Shown piece by piece: positions 41,445 to 51,072 of a DNA stretch of 64,000 bases. Origin of the DNA: Gammaproteobacteria bacterium (GTDB lineage: Bacteria; Pseudomonadota; Gammaproteobacteria; Pseudomonadales; Azotimanducaceae); assembly GCA_012960535.1 (NCBI GenBank), contig DUBB01000007.1, positions 1-64,000 on the forward strand. Direction: 5' to 3'. The stretch's first letter is position 1. Each line of letters starts with the position of its first letter. Under the pieces are notes generated by a model. The model was not told the DNA's origin. It did no database searches and worked only from the letters and a program-made list of their open reading frames with translations. Both the position numbers and the translations under genes were made by a program.

Positions 41445-42695
41445 TTAAGACCCATCGTTGATTAAATCAGCTTTTTCTGAAGCCTGACTTCGACGGGTCA
41501 GAGGAAAGACCAGTGCCAGCCATAAAAAACTCATCACCAGACCTATTAACAGGTAGTAACTGGACATGACCACGCCAATTTTTTGCATGAATACCACAGC
41601 AAGTGCTGACCCACCCTTGCCCGTTCGATAACCGAACACATCAATTATTTCCTTAGCACGATATCTAGAATCAAAGTCCAGGGGCATATAAATCAATTCT
41701 TTTGCACCCCGAAACAGCGAGTAATCAAACACTTTAAAAGTGAACAAAGCCAATCCGACCGACATCAGACTCGGTGACCAGAGCGCATAACCAATCACAC
41801 AAACCTGTAACAAAGGCATCAACAGATGAACAAATCGTAATGCAACAAAGCTGAGCAACAAGGGCGTCAATAAAAACTGTGATGCAACCGCAACTGAATT
41901 CAGATAAAACCAGAAATCACCCTGGAATGCTGTTTCTGCATCTGCTTGACCAACAAAATCGGCTGATAGCATGGTTTGGAATTTAAAATCCAAAACTGCA
42001 GCAATCACCTGAGCCGACAGAATAATCAATAAAAGGCTCGCCAATTTACGATTCCTGGCAATCACCGACCAGCCCATGTGGCTGATGACAGAGCCTTTCT
42101 GGGCTTTTTCTGGTAATACGGGTTCACCAAAGTGCAGATAGGCCGCATTAGCAACAATACCCGCCGGTAGTATCGCCACAGCCGCTAGTAATATAAGCGT
42201 CTCAGTGCCCAAGGGCACGGCACTGACGGAGACCAGGTACGCTCCAAGCACGCTACCTAAACCGGCGATACCGGTTATTGGCCCATTAACTTTTTTTGCG
42301 GTCTGTTCAGTTAACGAGGAATTGATGTAACTCCAGTACTGTTCTATCAACAACACAACATAAAATTCTTTCAGTAGAAAAAGCAGTGGTGTCACCATCT
42401 CAATACCCTGCCTTACGGCCAGGTAACCAGCAAAGATCAATAGTGCTGAACCGTAACTGGTCACCATCAGCGTCCGTCTAGGACCCAGTCTTGTGAGCAA
42501 CCAGCCATAGCCTGCCACGCCAATAAATACGACTAATGGCATTGCCATCATCACCAGGGGTAGATTTTCGGCTCCATAGGCATTTTTGAACAACACCGTC
42601 GACGCAGACCGCATAAATTCATAACCTGCCAGCGTGAACATTGCCGAAACGGCCATTACAAAAGCAAGTTGGATGTCCTTTCTCACTGTTATCAC
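41445..42695 (-). CDS. MFS / Npt1-Npt2-like transporter
   Basis: A 416-residue protein with about 12 predicted helices. The segment from GAKELIYMPLD through RYRAKEIIDVFGYRTGKGG resembles the ATP/ADP translocase-like (TLC, Npt) branch of the major facilitator fold. Related genes occur in free-living bacteria, where nucleotide exchange is not shown. The substrate is unknown. It converges on the C39 exporter, one base apart, and is divergent from serC. Confidence 0.75.
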   Translation of the reverse strand: MITVRKDIQLAFVMAVSAMFTLAGYEFMRSASTVLFKNAYGAENLPLVMMAMPLVVFIGVAGYGWLLTRLGPRRTLMVTSYGSALLIFAGYLAVRQGIEMVTPLLFLLKEFYVVLLIEQYWSYINSSLTEQTAKKVNGPITGIAGLGSVLGAYLVSVSAVPLGTETLILLAAVAILPAGIVANAAYLHFGEPVLPEKAQKGSVISHMGWSVIARNRKLASLLLIILSAQVIAAVLDFKFQTMLSADFVGQADAETAFQGDFWFYLNSVAVASQFLLTPLLLSFVALRFVHLLMPLLQVCVIGYALWSPSLMSVGLALFTFKVFDYSLFRGAKELIYMPLDFDSRYRAKEIIDVFGYRTGKGGSALAVVFMQKIGVVMSSYYLLIGLVMSFLWLALVFPLTRRSQASEKADLINDGS

Positions 42696-42813
42696 TTTAG
42701 CTGCCTGCTTAAATCACAATTGATCGGGTTTTATCGTTCTTGTCTGGGACAGGAATCTGAGGATACCTTATACTTCACATCCCTTACCTCTGTATAGTTT
42801 AAGATACCTGCAA

Positions 42814-43962
42814 ATGACTAGACCTGCGAAAAAACCACTCAATCCCTGCTTTTCATCCGGCCCAACATCCAAACATCCTGGCTGGAATCTGAGCCGGCTA
42901 AGCACAGAGAATTTAGGGCGTTCGCATCGGGCCGCCAGTCCCAAAGGTCAGCTTCAACGGATCATTGAAGACAGCAAGGAGATCCTGCAAATGCCCGCGG
43001 ACTATCGCCTTGCCATAGTACCAGCATCGGATACCGGTGCATTCGAAATGGCGATGTGGTCTATGCTGGGTCAAAGAGGTATCGATGTCCTCAGCTGGGA
43101 AAGTTTTGGCCAGGGCTGGCGTACAGACATTGAAAAACAGTTACGTCTGAGCGATGTGAATTACTTCTCAGCAGAATACGGCGCCTTACCCGATCTTGCG
43201 CTCGTTGACAGCGTCAAGAGAGACATCGTGTTCACCTGGAATGGCACAACCTCGGGCGTTAAGGTTGACAACGCAGACTGGATCAAACCATCGAGGCAGG
43301 GTCTTACTTTCTGTGATGCCACCTCAGCCGCTTTTGCCATGCACCTGCCGTGGCAAAAACTGGATGTGATCACCTGGTCCTGGCAAAAAGTAATGGGTGG
43401 CGAAGGCGCCCATGGCATGCTCGCCTTATCACCCAACGCTATATCAAGACTGGAGAATTACCAACCCAGCTGGCCTCTGCCAAAAATCTTCCGACTCACT
43501 AAAGCAGGCAAGATCATCGAAGGACTGTTCCAGGGAGCAACAATCAACACACCATCCATGCTCGCTGTACAGGATCACCTGGCGGGCCTTCAATGGGCAA
43601 AATCAATTGGCGGCATAGACAAGCTGGTACAACGCAGTGAAGAAAACCTGCGGGTTATTGATGATTGGGTAAAACAAACGGCCTGGGTCGATTTCCTGGC
43701 GACAGAGCCAGCAACCAGATCAAGCACGTCCATCTGCCTGAAAATTATCGATCCGGAATTCACCGAACTAAGCGAAAACGGCCAGAGAGACAGAATCAAG
43801 TCCATGACCCAACAACTGGAGTCGGATGATATCGCCTATGACATCGCTGCCTATAGAGATGCACCACCCGGCCTAAGAATCTGGGGTGGAGCAACCGTTG
43901 AAAGCAGTGACATCGAATGCCTGACCCAATGGCTTGACTGGGCCTGGCAAGCTACCTGCTGA
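42814..43962 (+). CDS. serC: Phosphoserine aminotransferase, alphaproteobacterial type
   Basis: A 382-residue PLP enzyme of the second SerC family (TIGR01365 type), with NPCFSSGPTSKHPGW, LGRSHRAA, PASDTGAFEMAMWS and FTWNGTTSGV. The PLP lysine lies in WSWQKVMGGEGAHG. It converts phosphohydroxypyruvate to phosphoserine. This family is common in alphaproteobacteria and methanogens, while most gammaproteobacteria carry the other SerC, so transfer is possible. The gene stands 15 bp before tctC. Confidence 0.92.
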   Translation: MTRPAKKPLNPCFSSGPTSKHPGWNLSRLSTENLGRSHRAASPKGQLQRIIEDSKEILQMPADYRLAIVPASDTGAFEMAMWSMLGQRGIDVLSWESFGQGWRTDIEKQLRLSDVNYFSAEYGALPDLALVDSVKRDIVFTWNGTTSGVKVDNADWIKPSRQGLTFCDATSAAFAMHLPWQKLDVITWSWQKVMGGEGAHGMLALSPNAISRLENYQPSWPLPKIFRLTKAGKIIEGLFQGATINTPSMLAVQDHLAGLQWAKSIGGIDKLVQRSEENLRVIDDWVKQTAWVDFLATEPATRSSTSICLKIIDPEFTELSENGQRDRIKSMTQQLESDDIAYDIAAYRDAPPGLRIWGGATVESSDIECLTQWLDWAWQATC

Positions 43963-43977
43963 GGTTAGCCTCAAATT

Positions 43978-44967
43978 ATGGCCAATCTACCTAAATTAGT
44001 TCTGCTAGGCTTGTGTTGTCTCATGTCATGGCCATTACCATGCCAGGCCGACGGGCCTGACACCATGACCAAGATTCACTTCCTCATTCCCGCAGGGCCA
44101 GGCGGTGGATGGGATGGTACAGCGCGCGGTATTGGCCTGGCACTCAAGTCATCAGGTCTGGTTGAGCATCTCTCTTACGAAAACCTTTCAGGAGGCGGTG
44201 GTGGCAGAGCTATCGCTAAAATGATTGAAACAGCTCGTCGCCAACAGAATACCCTACTCATAAATTCTACGCCAATCATAGTAAGGTCTCTGCAGGGCAT
44301 TTTTCCACAGAGCTTCAGGGACCTGGTGCCGATCGCATCAGTGATTGCCGATTACAGCTGCTTCGCCGTCCGAGCCGATTCCAAGTTCAAGACTTTTAAA
44401 GACCTTTCTCAACAGTTCATTCAAGATCCTGAGTCCATTATTGTGGCCGGCGGTTCAGTCAGGGGAAATACGGATCATTTTGTTTTAGCTAGAGCTTTAC
44501 AACTGGCCGGGGGTGATCCCAGGATGGTCAATTACCTGTCCTATGATGGTGGCGGTAGAGCCATGGCCGGTATCTTGTCAGGCGAGGCCAGCGTACTATC
44601 TACAGGACTTAGTGAAGCCATACAGATGCAGAGAAGCGGTCTTATTCGCATTCTGGCAGTAACCGCCCCTGCACCCCTTAACGATGCACCTGATCTGCCT
44701 ATTCTCAAACGCCAGGGAATTAATCTTGAGTTTGCAAACTGGAGAGGGTTTTTTGCTGCCAAAGGGCTAAGCCAAGTCCAGTATGACAAAATGACAGGTG
44801 TTCTCAGCAAACTTGTCAGGACACCCGAATTTGAAGTGATTCGAGCGAGAAACAGCTGGGCCAGACTGCACAGGCAAGGTCCAGAGTTTTATGCATTCCT
44901 TGAACAACAGGAAATTCAGATTACGGCGCTTATGCGCGCAGTCGGATACCTGAGACCCAAAAGATAG
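43978..44967 (+). CDS. TTT solute-binding protein TctC/Bug family
   Basis: A 329-residue periplasmic receptor of a tripartite tricarboxylate transporter. A signal peptide covers about residues 1-24 (LLGLCCLMSWPLPCQA). The Bug hallmark is PAGPGGGWDGTARGIG followed by a glycine-rich YENLSGGGGGRAIAK loop. Ligands in this family include citrate, other carboxylates and terephthalate; which one is bound is not visible. It is the first gene of tctCBA. Confidence 0.93.
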   Translation: MANLPKLVLLGLCCLMSWPLPCQADGPDTMTKIHFLIPAGPGGGWDGTARGIGLALKSSGLVEHLSYENLSGGGGGRAIAKMIETARRQQNTLLINSTPIIVRSLQGIFPQSFRDLVPIASVIADYSCFAVRADSKFKTFKDLSQQFIQDPESIIVAGGSVRGNTDHFVLARALQLAGGDPRMVNYLSYDGGGRAMAGILSGEASVLSTGLSEAIQMQRSGLIRILAVTAPAPLNDAPDLPILKRQGINLEFANWRGFFAAKGLSQVQYDKMTGVLSKLVRTPEFEVIRARNSWARLHRQGPEFYAFLEQQEIQITALMRAVGYLRPKR

Positions 44968-44985
44968 CTATATGAAAGCTGAAAC

Positions 44986-45462
44986 GTGATTTTAGAAAAA
45001 TGGGTATCCGTTACCCTGGCCTTTTTTTTTGGAAGCTATATCTTTCTAACCGGAGATATCTACCTTGATGTCTGGGAAAGAGACGACAGCTTCAATGCCA
45101 GAACAATTCCTTACCTGGTCGGCTCAATAGGCCTTGCCGGCTCAGCTGTGTTGCTATATAGCTTGATCTGGGCGGACAAACCTGCTTCAACCTATTTGAA
45201 GATCACGCCAATAGTAAAACGTATCATCTGGCTCATTATCCTCGTTGTTCTTTACATTAGCCTCCTTGAGATACTCGGTTTTATCCCCAGCAGCGTGTTG
45301 TTTCTGAGCGTATCTGCCTATTTACTCGGCGAACGCAGGATAGCCTTACTTCTGATCACAGGCATCGCTATTCCCTTGTCCCTTTGGGGAATCCTGACGT
45401 TTCTTGGAATATACCTGAGCCCGGGCACCTGGGTTCTTCAGGTTAAGGATCTGATGCAATGA
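44986..45462 (+). CDS. TTT small membrane subunit TctB
   Basis: A 158-residue protein with four predicted helices and the family start VTLAFFFGSYIF. It is the small subunit of the TctAB permease. The start is a GTG at 44986 without a strong ribosome site; no better in-frame start exists. Its stop overlaps the tctA ATG (ATGA), so translation is coupled. Confidence 0.88.
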   Translation: MILEKWVSVTLAFFFGSYIFLTGDIYLDVWERDDSFNARTIPYLVGSIGLAGSAVLLYSLIWADKPASTYLKITPIVKRIIWLIILVVLYISLLEILGFIPSSVLFLSVSAYLLGERRIALLLITGIAIPLSLWGILTFLGIYLSPGTWVLQVKDLMQ

Positions 45463-46955
45463 TAGAAGGCATTTTATTGGGACTTGAAACAATACTAACT
45501 ATCCAGAATCTTGCCCTGATCGCCTGTGGCTGCATTGCTGGCAGCCTGATTGGTATGCTGCCCGGACTGGGACCGATATCGGCCATCGCGCTGATGATTC
45601 CAATTAGCTATAACCTGGCACCTGCCAGCGGTATGATTCTGCTGTCAGGTGTTTACTATGGTGCTATTTTTGGTGGTTCCACGTCTTCTATACTCATTAA
45701 TGCACCCGGTGTTGCAGGGACGGTTGCCACCAGCTTTGATGGCTATCCCCTGGCCATGCGCGGCCACGCCGGCAAAGCCCTGGCAACCGCTGCATATGCC
45801 TCTTTTGCAGGCGGGACTATCGCTGTAATATTACTGATGATCTGCGCACCTTACCTGGCTGATCTGTCGCTCAGCTTCCAGTCAGCCGATTATTTCCTGC
45901 TCATGATCCTGGGATTAAGCCTGGTTACGGCATTTGCGGAAAAAGGCAATTATGCCAAGGCACTGATTATGACCTGCCTTGGCTTGAGCCTGGCTACCGT
46001 GGGGACTGACCTGGCGTCAGGAGTCGAGAGGTTCACTTTCGGGCGAGCAGACCTCATCGACGGCATCAGCTTCCTGTTAGTGGCGATGGCAACCTTTGCC
46101 CTGACAGAAGCATTCCTTATGGTTCTGCATCAGAGTCAGGAACAAAAACAACTGCCTAAACTAAAACAGGGCGCGCTCCTGCTAACAAAGCAGGAAGTGA
46201 AAGACATCGCGCCCGTCATCTCCAGGAGTTCTGTACTCGGCTTTCTGATCGGTGTGCTTCCTGGCGCCGGCGCTACCGTCGCGTCTTTTCTAGCCTATGG
46301 GGCCGAGCGTACCTTGGCCGGCGAGCAAAGCAAGACTTTCGGCAAAGGTAGCCTCAAGGGCCTGTCCGCTCCTGAGGCAGCTAATAACGCGGCTTGCTCA
46401 GGATCGTTTGTGCCTTTATTAACGCTAGGAATACCAGGTTCAGGAACAACCGCTATACTGCTAGGCGCCCTGGTTTCCTATGGAATCCAACCAGGTCCGC
46501 GTCTTTACCTTGACGAACCGGCTCTATTCTGGTCTGTTGTTATATCCATGTATTTTGGAAACCTTATCCTGTTGCTGCTAAATCTACCGCTCATCCCTTA
46601 TATAGCAAAATTGCTGTTAATTCCTCGAGCGCTTCTGGTGCCGCTAATCATATTTTTCTCGCTCACCGGGGTCTACCTGATTTCCTTTAATACCTTTGAC
46701 CTATACCTGATGTTACTGTTTACATTAGCTGCCCTATTTCTACGCCATTCAGGCTTCCCTATGGCGCCACTGCTATTAGGCTTCATCCTTGGAGGAATGC
46801 TAGAGGATAACCTTCGCAGGGCGATGACCATTAGCCAAGGGGATCTCAGCTTCCTCTGGGATCGACCAAGCTCACTCACGCTGATGATTATAATCTCTAT
46901 CGTCCTGCTAACACCCCTGGCTAAATGTCTGTTACCGTTGGCTAAAACAGCATGA
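45459..46955 (+). CDS. TTT large membrane subunit TctA
   Basis: A 498-residue permease with about 11-12 helices. Conserved stretches include GMLPGLGPISAIALMIPISY, YYGAIFGGSTSSILINAPG, and LPGAGATVASFLAYGAER in the second half: the two inverted repeats typical of TctA. It overlaps tctB by four bases and rsgA by four bases. Confidence 0.95.
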   Translation: MIEGILLGLETILTIQNLALIACGCIAGSLIGMLPGLGPISAIALMIPISYNLAPASGMILLSGVYYGAIFGGSTSSILINAPGVAGTVATSFDGYPLAMRGHAGKALATAAYASFAGGTIAVILLMICAPYLADLSLSFQSADYFLLMILGLSLVTAFAEKGNYAKALIMTCLGLSLATVGTDLASGVERFTFGRADLIDGISFLLVAMATFALTEAFLMVLHQSQEQKQLPKLKQGALLLTKQEVKDIAPVISRSSVLGFLIGVLPGAGATVASFLAYGAERTLAGEQSKTFGKGSLKGLSAPEAANNAACSGSFVPLLTLGIPGSGTTAILLGALVSYGIQPGPRLYLDEPALFWSVVISMYFGNLILLLLNLPLIPYIAKLLLIPRALLVPLIIFFSLTGVYLISFNTFDLYLMLLFTLAALFLRHSGFPMAPLLLGFILGGMLEDNLRRAMTISQGDLSFLWDRPSSLTLMIIISIVLLTPLAKCLLPLAKTA

Positions 46956-47935
46956 TCGACAAAACCTGGTTACACAATCTTGGCTGGAAGCACCTGGATA
47001 ACGCAAATATGCTGCTGGAGGATTCAGCCTACACTATCGGCAGAATCACCCGACAGGACCGCCAGCACTATACAGTCATTACCCGTTCAGGACTGAAACG
47101 GGCGCAACTCATGGGTAAAACCCGCAATAAAAGCTTCAATAAATCTGATCTCCCTGTGGTCGGTGACTGGATTGGCATTGAAACTGATACCGGGGCCGAA
47201 AGTGCTGCCCGAATTCTCCAGCAATACCCGAGAAAATCTGCACTATGTCGACAAGCGGCCGGTGAGGTAAAGGAAAAGCAGATCCTGGCAGCAAATATTG
47301 ACACTGTTTTCGTAATCAGTGGACTTGATCAGAATTTTAACGTCAATCGAATTGAAAGGTTTCTGATGATGGCCTGGAGCAGTAACCTACCCGTTGTATT
47401 ACTGCTCAATAAAGCCGATCTTTTTCCTGACTACAGTACCCAGTTGCAAGCGCTTGAGCCAATCCTATCCGGATCTCCAGTGCATGCTGTCAGTGCCCTT
47501 GCTGGCACGGCGACAGATACCATTTTGTCTTATCTCGGACCGGGAAAGAGTGCCGCACTGGTAGGCTCTTCTGGCGTGGGTAAATCTACCCTGGTGAATC
47601 AATTAATGGGTACAAGCCACATGAAAACCAAGGAGGTACGAGCATTCGATGACAAAGGCAGACATACAACAACACATCGCGAACTATGCATATTACCCAA
47701 TGACCAGGGTATTCTGATTGATACACCAGGCATGCGAGAAGCTCAGTTGTGGGTTGAACCAGGCGATATCTCTAATCGCTACAGCGATATTGTCAGCCTA
47801 TCAGCAAGCTGCAAGTACAGCGATTGTCGACATAGCCAGGAACCACGCTGCAATGTAAGAGCAGCCGTTGCAGAGGGTACGCTATCCCAGTACAGACTGA
47901 CTCAATATCAAAAACTAACTGCTTATCTTATTTGA
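46952..47935 (+). CDS. rsgA: Ribosome small-subunit GTPase RsgA
   Basis: A 327-residue circularly permuted GTPase that helps mature the 30S subunit. Order of motifs is G4 NKAD, then G1 GSSGVGKST, then G3 DTPGMRE, the RsgA signature. An OB-fold precedes them (about 35-110) and a zinc site Cys-x5-Cys-x-His-x6-Cys follows (CKYSDCRH...RC). ATGA overlap with tctA places it in the transporter operon, an unusual neighbour; elsewhere rsgA lies with orn or psd. A second copy may exist outside the window. Confidence 0.93.
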   Translation: MIDKTWLHNLGWKHLDNANMLLEDSAYTIGRITRQDRQHYTVITRSGLKRAQLMGKTRNKSFNKSDLPVVGDWIGIETDTGAESAARILQQYPRKSALCRQAAGEVKEKQILAANIDTVFVISGLDQNFNVNRIERFLMMAWSSNLPVVLLLNKADLFPDYSTQLQALEPILSGSPVHAVSALAGTATDTILSYLGPGKSAALVGSSGVGKSTLVNQLMGTSHMKTKEVRAFDDKGRHTTTHRELCILPNDQGILIDTPGMREAQLWVEPGDISNRYSDIVSLSASCKYSDCRHSQEPRCNVRAAVAEGTLSQYRLTQYQKLTAYLI

Positions 47936-48094
47936 AGGTACTACTCTGAAAGGATATCGCAGTGCTGCAGCGACACAGGTTGGTTCGGTATTATCAATGA
48001 TGCCAGATAGTCTCTACCACCTACTGGCACACATCGGAAGCTGTGCTACAGTTCGTACACGACTTATACACGAACCCCTGAATTAAACCAACCG

Positions 48095-49450
48095 CTAACC
48101 ATTTAGCATATCTTTCAGGGCAGCCTGGCGCTTTTTCTCGCCGGTAATATATCGAATATATTGACGTGTCTGTTTAGCCATCTTTTTATTGAGCTTTCCT
48201 GCCTGGCGAAAAGCGGTCGATGCCAGGTTCCAGTTTTCCAGCGACATATGTGATATGGCCATCCAGAAAAGAGTATCACTACGATTATCCAATTCATCAT
48301 CTTCTAGCGCTTTACGGTAAGCTCCCACAGCTTCCTTATGTCGATCTTGCTGAGCTAAAGCCTGTGCCAGTCGGTAATGGATCTCACCATCTTCATCAAA
48401 TTCTGAGGCCCTTCGCCAGGCCTCAATAGCTTTGGTCATTTCCTGGGCCACCGTATAACAAGTCGCTAACAGACGCAGATTCTTCTCATCAATATTAAGT
48501 ATTTTGTCCTTGAAGCCCTTTTCCAACACCATAGCCGCTTCATATGAAACATCGGCATTGAGTAACCGCTGGGCCAACATGACAATTTCAGAATTTTTAG
48601 CTAGCAGCCCCTGCAAGTAAATCGCGTAATAAGCGGATAAAGCCCGGCTCTCCCATTCTTTTTCACTATACATTCCTGCAAGGTGCATCCAGTACATTTT
48701 TTTAGGAAACCTGACAACCATGGTTTCCAGCACCCTGATGACATTATCAATATCTTCGAGTTCGTTATATAAGACCACCTGCAGATAAAACCAGTTTTCC
48801 TTCATCTCACGACCATCCAGGGCGACGATTCGCTCAAGGTCTATAGCCCACTTGAGTGAATCCCGGTATTTTTCCAGCTGGTAATAGGCGGTTGCCTTCA
48901 AGTAGGTTACCTGGGCATCAGGTTTACCATTTAATATCTCCCAACGAACAATGTAGTGAAGGGATCGAGTATAATTTTCCCGCGAATAGTACAGTTGAAA
49001 TAGTGCCCGCAGGGAGTTTTTTTCCAGCGCTTCAGTAATAGGGCCTGCCTCCCCCGCCTTCAATACCTGTTCATAAGCTCGAATTGTGTTCGGCACATCA
49101 CCGAGGGTGTAATAGCCAAATGCCAGCAGATTCCATAGTTGTGAAAGCTCATTGGAATTAATTCTTCGCTTTTTGGTCAGTGCGAGTAATTTATCTATGC
49201 CATCCTGAGGCGTTCCCTTGGGCACCGGTACCGGTTCACCTTCCTCTCTAGGCATGGATTCTGGATCAATCATGATCTGAGCTTCGGAAAGGTTCTTGTA
49301 GAAGCTCTGACTGATTGCTGGCACTCTACGGGGTTTCTTTTTCTTTTCAGTCTCTGCAGCCTGGGAGGAGTTGAAAACAGGAATATCACATACTGTCAGG
49401 CTAAAAGCACCCAACATCATTAATGTCATCAACTGAATAAACTGCTTCAT
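48095..49450 (-). CDS. TPR-repeat periplasmic protein of the TonB2-type operon
   Basis: A 451-residue protein with a signal peptide (about 1-32, ending SSQAAE) and many tetratricopeptide repeats, clear at about residues 340-425 (AIEAWRRASEFDEDGEIHYRLAQALAQQ-like helices). I chose the ATG at 49450, with GGAG eight bases upstream, over an earlier frame start at 49528 inside tonB. It closes the operon, as VC1543-like TPR genes do in Vibrio. It probably helps the TonB2 complex or outer-membrane step; the mechanism is not known. Confidence 0.88.
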   Translation of the reverse strand: MKQFIQLMTLMMLGAFSLTVCDIPVFNSSQAAETEKKKKPRRVPAISQSFYKNLSEAQIMIDPESMPREEGEPVPVPKGTPQDGIDKLLALTKKRRINSNELSQLWNLLAFGYYTLGDVPNTIRAYEQVLKAGEAGPITEALEKNSLRALFQLYYSRENYTRSLHYIVRWEILNGKPDAQVTYLKATAYYQLEKYRDSLKWAIDLERIVALDGREMKENWFYLQVVLYNELEDIDNVIRVLETMVVRFPKKMYWMHLAGMYSEKEWESRALSAYYAIYLQGLLAKNSEIVMLAQRLLNADVSYEAAMVLEKGFKDKILNIDEKNLRLLATCYTVAQEMTKAIEAWRRASEFDEDGEIHYRLAQALAQQDRHKEAVGAYRKALEDDELDNRSDTLFWMAISHMSLENWNLASTAFRQAGKLNKKMAKQTRQYIRYITGEKKRQAALKDMLNG

Positions 49451-49463
49451 TCTAAAGCTCCGG

Positions 49464-50114
49464 CTACGAATCTGCCAATTCAAAAATAATTCTGTTCTGT
49501 ACACCTGTTGTCGCAACTGGCTGGCCATCGATTACTTTTGGTTTGTATTTAAACTTCACCGCGGCTTTTACAGCAGAATTGTTAAATACCGTATTCGGGC
49601 TATCTACGCAATCACCCGGTGCCCGCATATTAGGAATATAACCACAATTGGATACCACAAAAGGGTCACGAACAGTACCTTGCTCAGTCACCGTAAATTC
49701 GACTATTACCCAGCCAGCCATGCCTCTCGACAAGGCGCGACGAGGGTATTGTGGGGCCACTTTAACAATGGGCAGGTACTCGCCATCGGTAATTCCAAAA
49801 CCACCTCCGCCAACATCCACACTGACACTTAAATCTACATTCGACATCGAAAAACTGGCAGAATCAACGGCTACATTAAAGTTCTGTGGAGGAATATCCG
49901 GCGGTGGTTCATCAGGTGGTGGAGGTTTCTTCGGTTTACGTTGCTTGGTCTGTACTTCCTGATCCTGCTTAACCCGCACAAAATCAACCAGATTACCTAT
50001 CTTGTCATCGCTAAGCGCATTTTCAGCACCTTGTATCAGGTATTGCATGAGGTAGAACAATGCCAGGGTTACAAAAACACCTACAATGGTCGAAATACTG
50101 AACCTAATTATCAT
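49464..50114 (-). CDS. tonB: TonB2-type energy transducer TonB
   Basis: A 216-residue TonB protein. An N-terminal anchor helix lies at about 7-27, a short proline-rich spacer at about 60-77 (KPPPPDEPPPDIPP), and the C-terminal domain from 115 on contains APQYPRRALSRGMAGWVIVEF. The short spacer is typical of TonB2 rather than TonB1. It follows exbD by 11 bp. Partner receptors are not in the window. Confidence 0.95.
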   Translation of the reverse strand: MIIRFSISTIVGVFVTLALFYLMQYLIQGAENALSDDKIGNLVDFVRVKQDQEVQTKQRKPKKPPPPDEPPPDIPPQNFNVAVDSASFSMSNVDLSVSVDVGGGGFGITDGEYLPIVKVAPQYPRRALSRGMAGWVIVEFTVTEQGTVRDPFVVSNCGYIPNMRAPGDCVDSPNTVFNNSAVKAAVKFKYKPKVIDGQPVATTGVQNRIIFELADS

Positions 50115-50125
50115 GCATTAATCCT

Positions 50126-50524
50126 TCAATTCTCTTCGGAGGCAATAGCCACCTGAGTAATTCCGATCTGCCTGGCAGACTCCATTATGGCCAGCACATT
50201 CTCGACTTTAGAAATACTGTCTGCCTGGATAACCAATCCACCTTTTGGGTTCTCCGCATGCAGCCTTTCCATGATCGGTCGGACACTTCTGATATCTACC
50301 TTTTTCTTATCAATCCAAATCCCACTATCCGGACCGACACCTACCAGTAACGACACTGTCTTTTTCATCTCAGCGGTTTTAGTATCCGGCCGATTTATCT
50401 CAACCCCTGTCTCTTTGATGAAAGTCGCCGTAACGATGAAAAAAATAAGCATGATAAATACAACGTCCAGCATCGGCGTTAAATCTGCTACTTTTTCATC
50501 TGTCTGAGTCTTTAATTTTCGCAT
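50126..50524 (-). CDS. exbD: Biopolymer transport protein ExbD
   Basis: A 132-residue protein with one helix at about 17-38. The essential proton-coupling aspartate is Asp20 in PMLDVVFIM. The periplasmic domain follows. Lies 30 bp after exbB. The family is certain; the pairing with TtpC points to TonB2. Confidence 0.95.
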   Translation of the reverse strand: MRKLKTQTDEKVADLTPMLDVVFIMLIFFIVTATFIKETGVEINRPDTKTAEMKKTVSLLVGVGPDSGIWIDKKKVDIRSVRPIMERLHAENPKGGLVIQADSISKVENVLAIMESARQIGITQVAIASEEN

Positions 50525-50554
50525 TCTACCTAACCGTTATACATCGCTATAGAT

Positions 50555-51070
50555 TCAGTGATCAGCCGTAAGAGTGTCTTCCAGGAAATTAGATTCCGCC
50601 TCTACTTTGCTGACAAGAAAAGTGTTAGCCAGTACGCCTGAGAGTGTCGCTACCATGCCAGACATCGTCGGGATGGTAGCCATGGAAACACCAGCGGCCA
50701 TTGAACGCGCGTTACCGCCTGAGTAGGTCATCGCTTCAAATACGGAAACCATACCTGTTACTGTGCCGAGCAGGCCCAGCAGAGGCAACAGAGCAATTAA
50801 GGTCTTAATCACGCCCATATTAGCTTTCAGCCTTTCATTCACTTCGGATATAAGGCGTTCTCTGATCAAGCGAGCAGTCCAGGATTTTCGCTCCGGTCGC
50901 CCTTCCCAATATTCCAATGCAGCACCGACGTCTTTTCTATGTTCAGTACGAATAAACCAATAGCGTTCACAGATGACCGCCCACATGAAGAACGTGGCGC
51001 CTGCAATCAGGTACAAAACCTGACCGCCTGCTTCCATGAACGTCCGAATTGCGACTATAATTTCTTCCAC
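50555..51070 (-). CDS. exbB: Biopolymer transport protein ExbB (TonB2 type)
   Basis: A 171-residue MotA/TolQ/ExbB proton channel subunit, short like Vibrio ExbB2. Three predicted helices are at about 17-37, 90-110 and 130-155. The PLLGLLGTVTGMVSVFEAM motif contains the pore threonine. It starts two bases after the TtpC-like gene. Confidence 0.95.
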   Translation of the reverse strand: MEEIIVAIRTFMEAGGQVLYLIAGATFFMWAVICERYWFIRTEHRKDVGAALEYWEGRPERKSWTARLIRERLISEVNERLKANMGVIKTLIALLPLLGLLGTVTGMVSVFEAMTYSGGNARSMAAGVSMATIPTMSGMVATLSGVLANTFLVSKVEAESNFLEDTLTADH

Positions 51071-51072
51071 AA

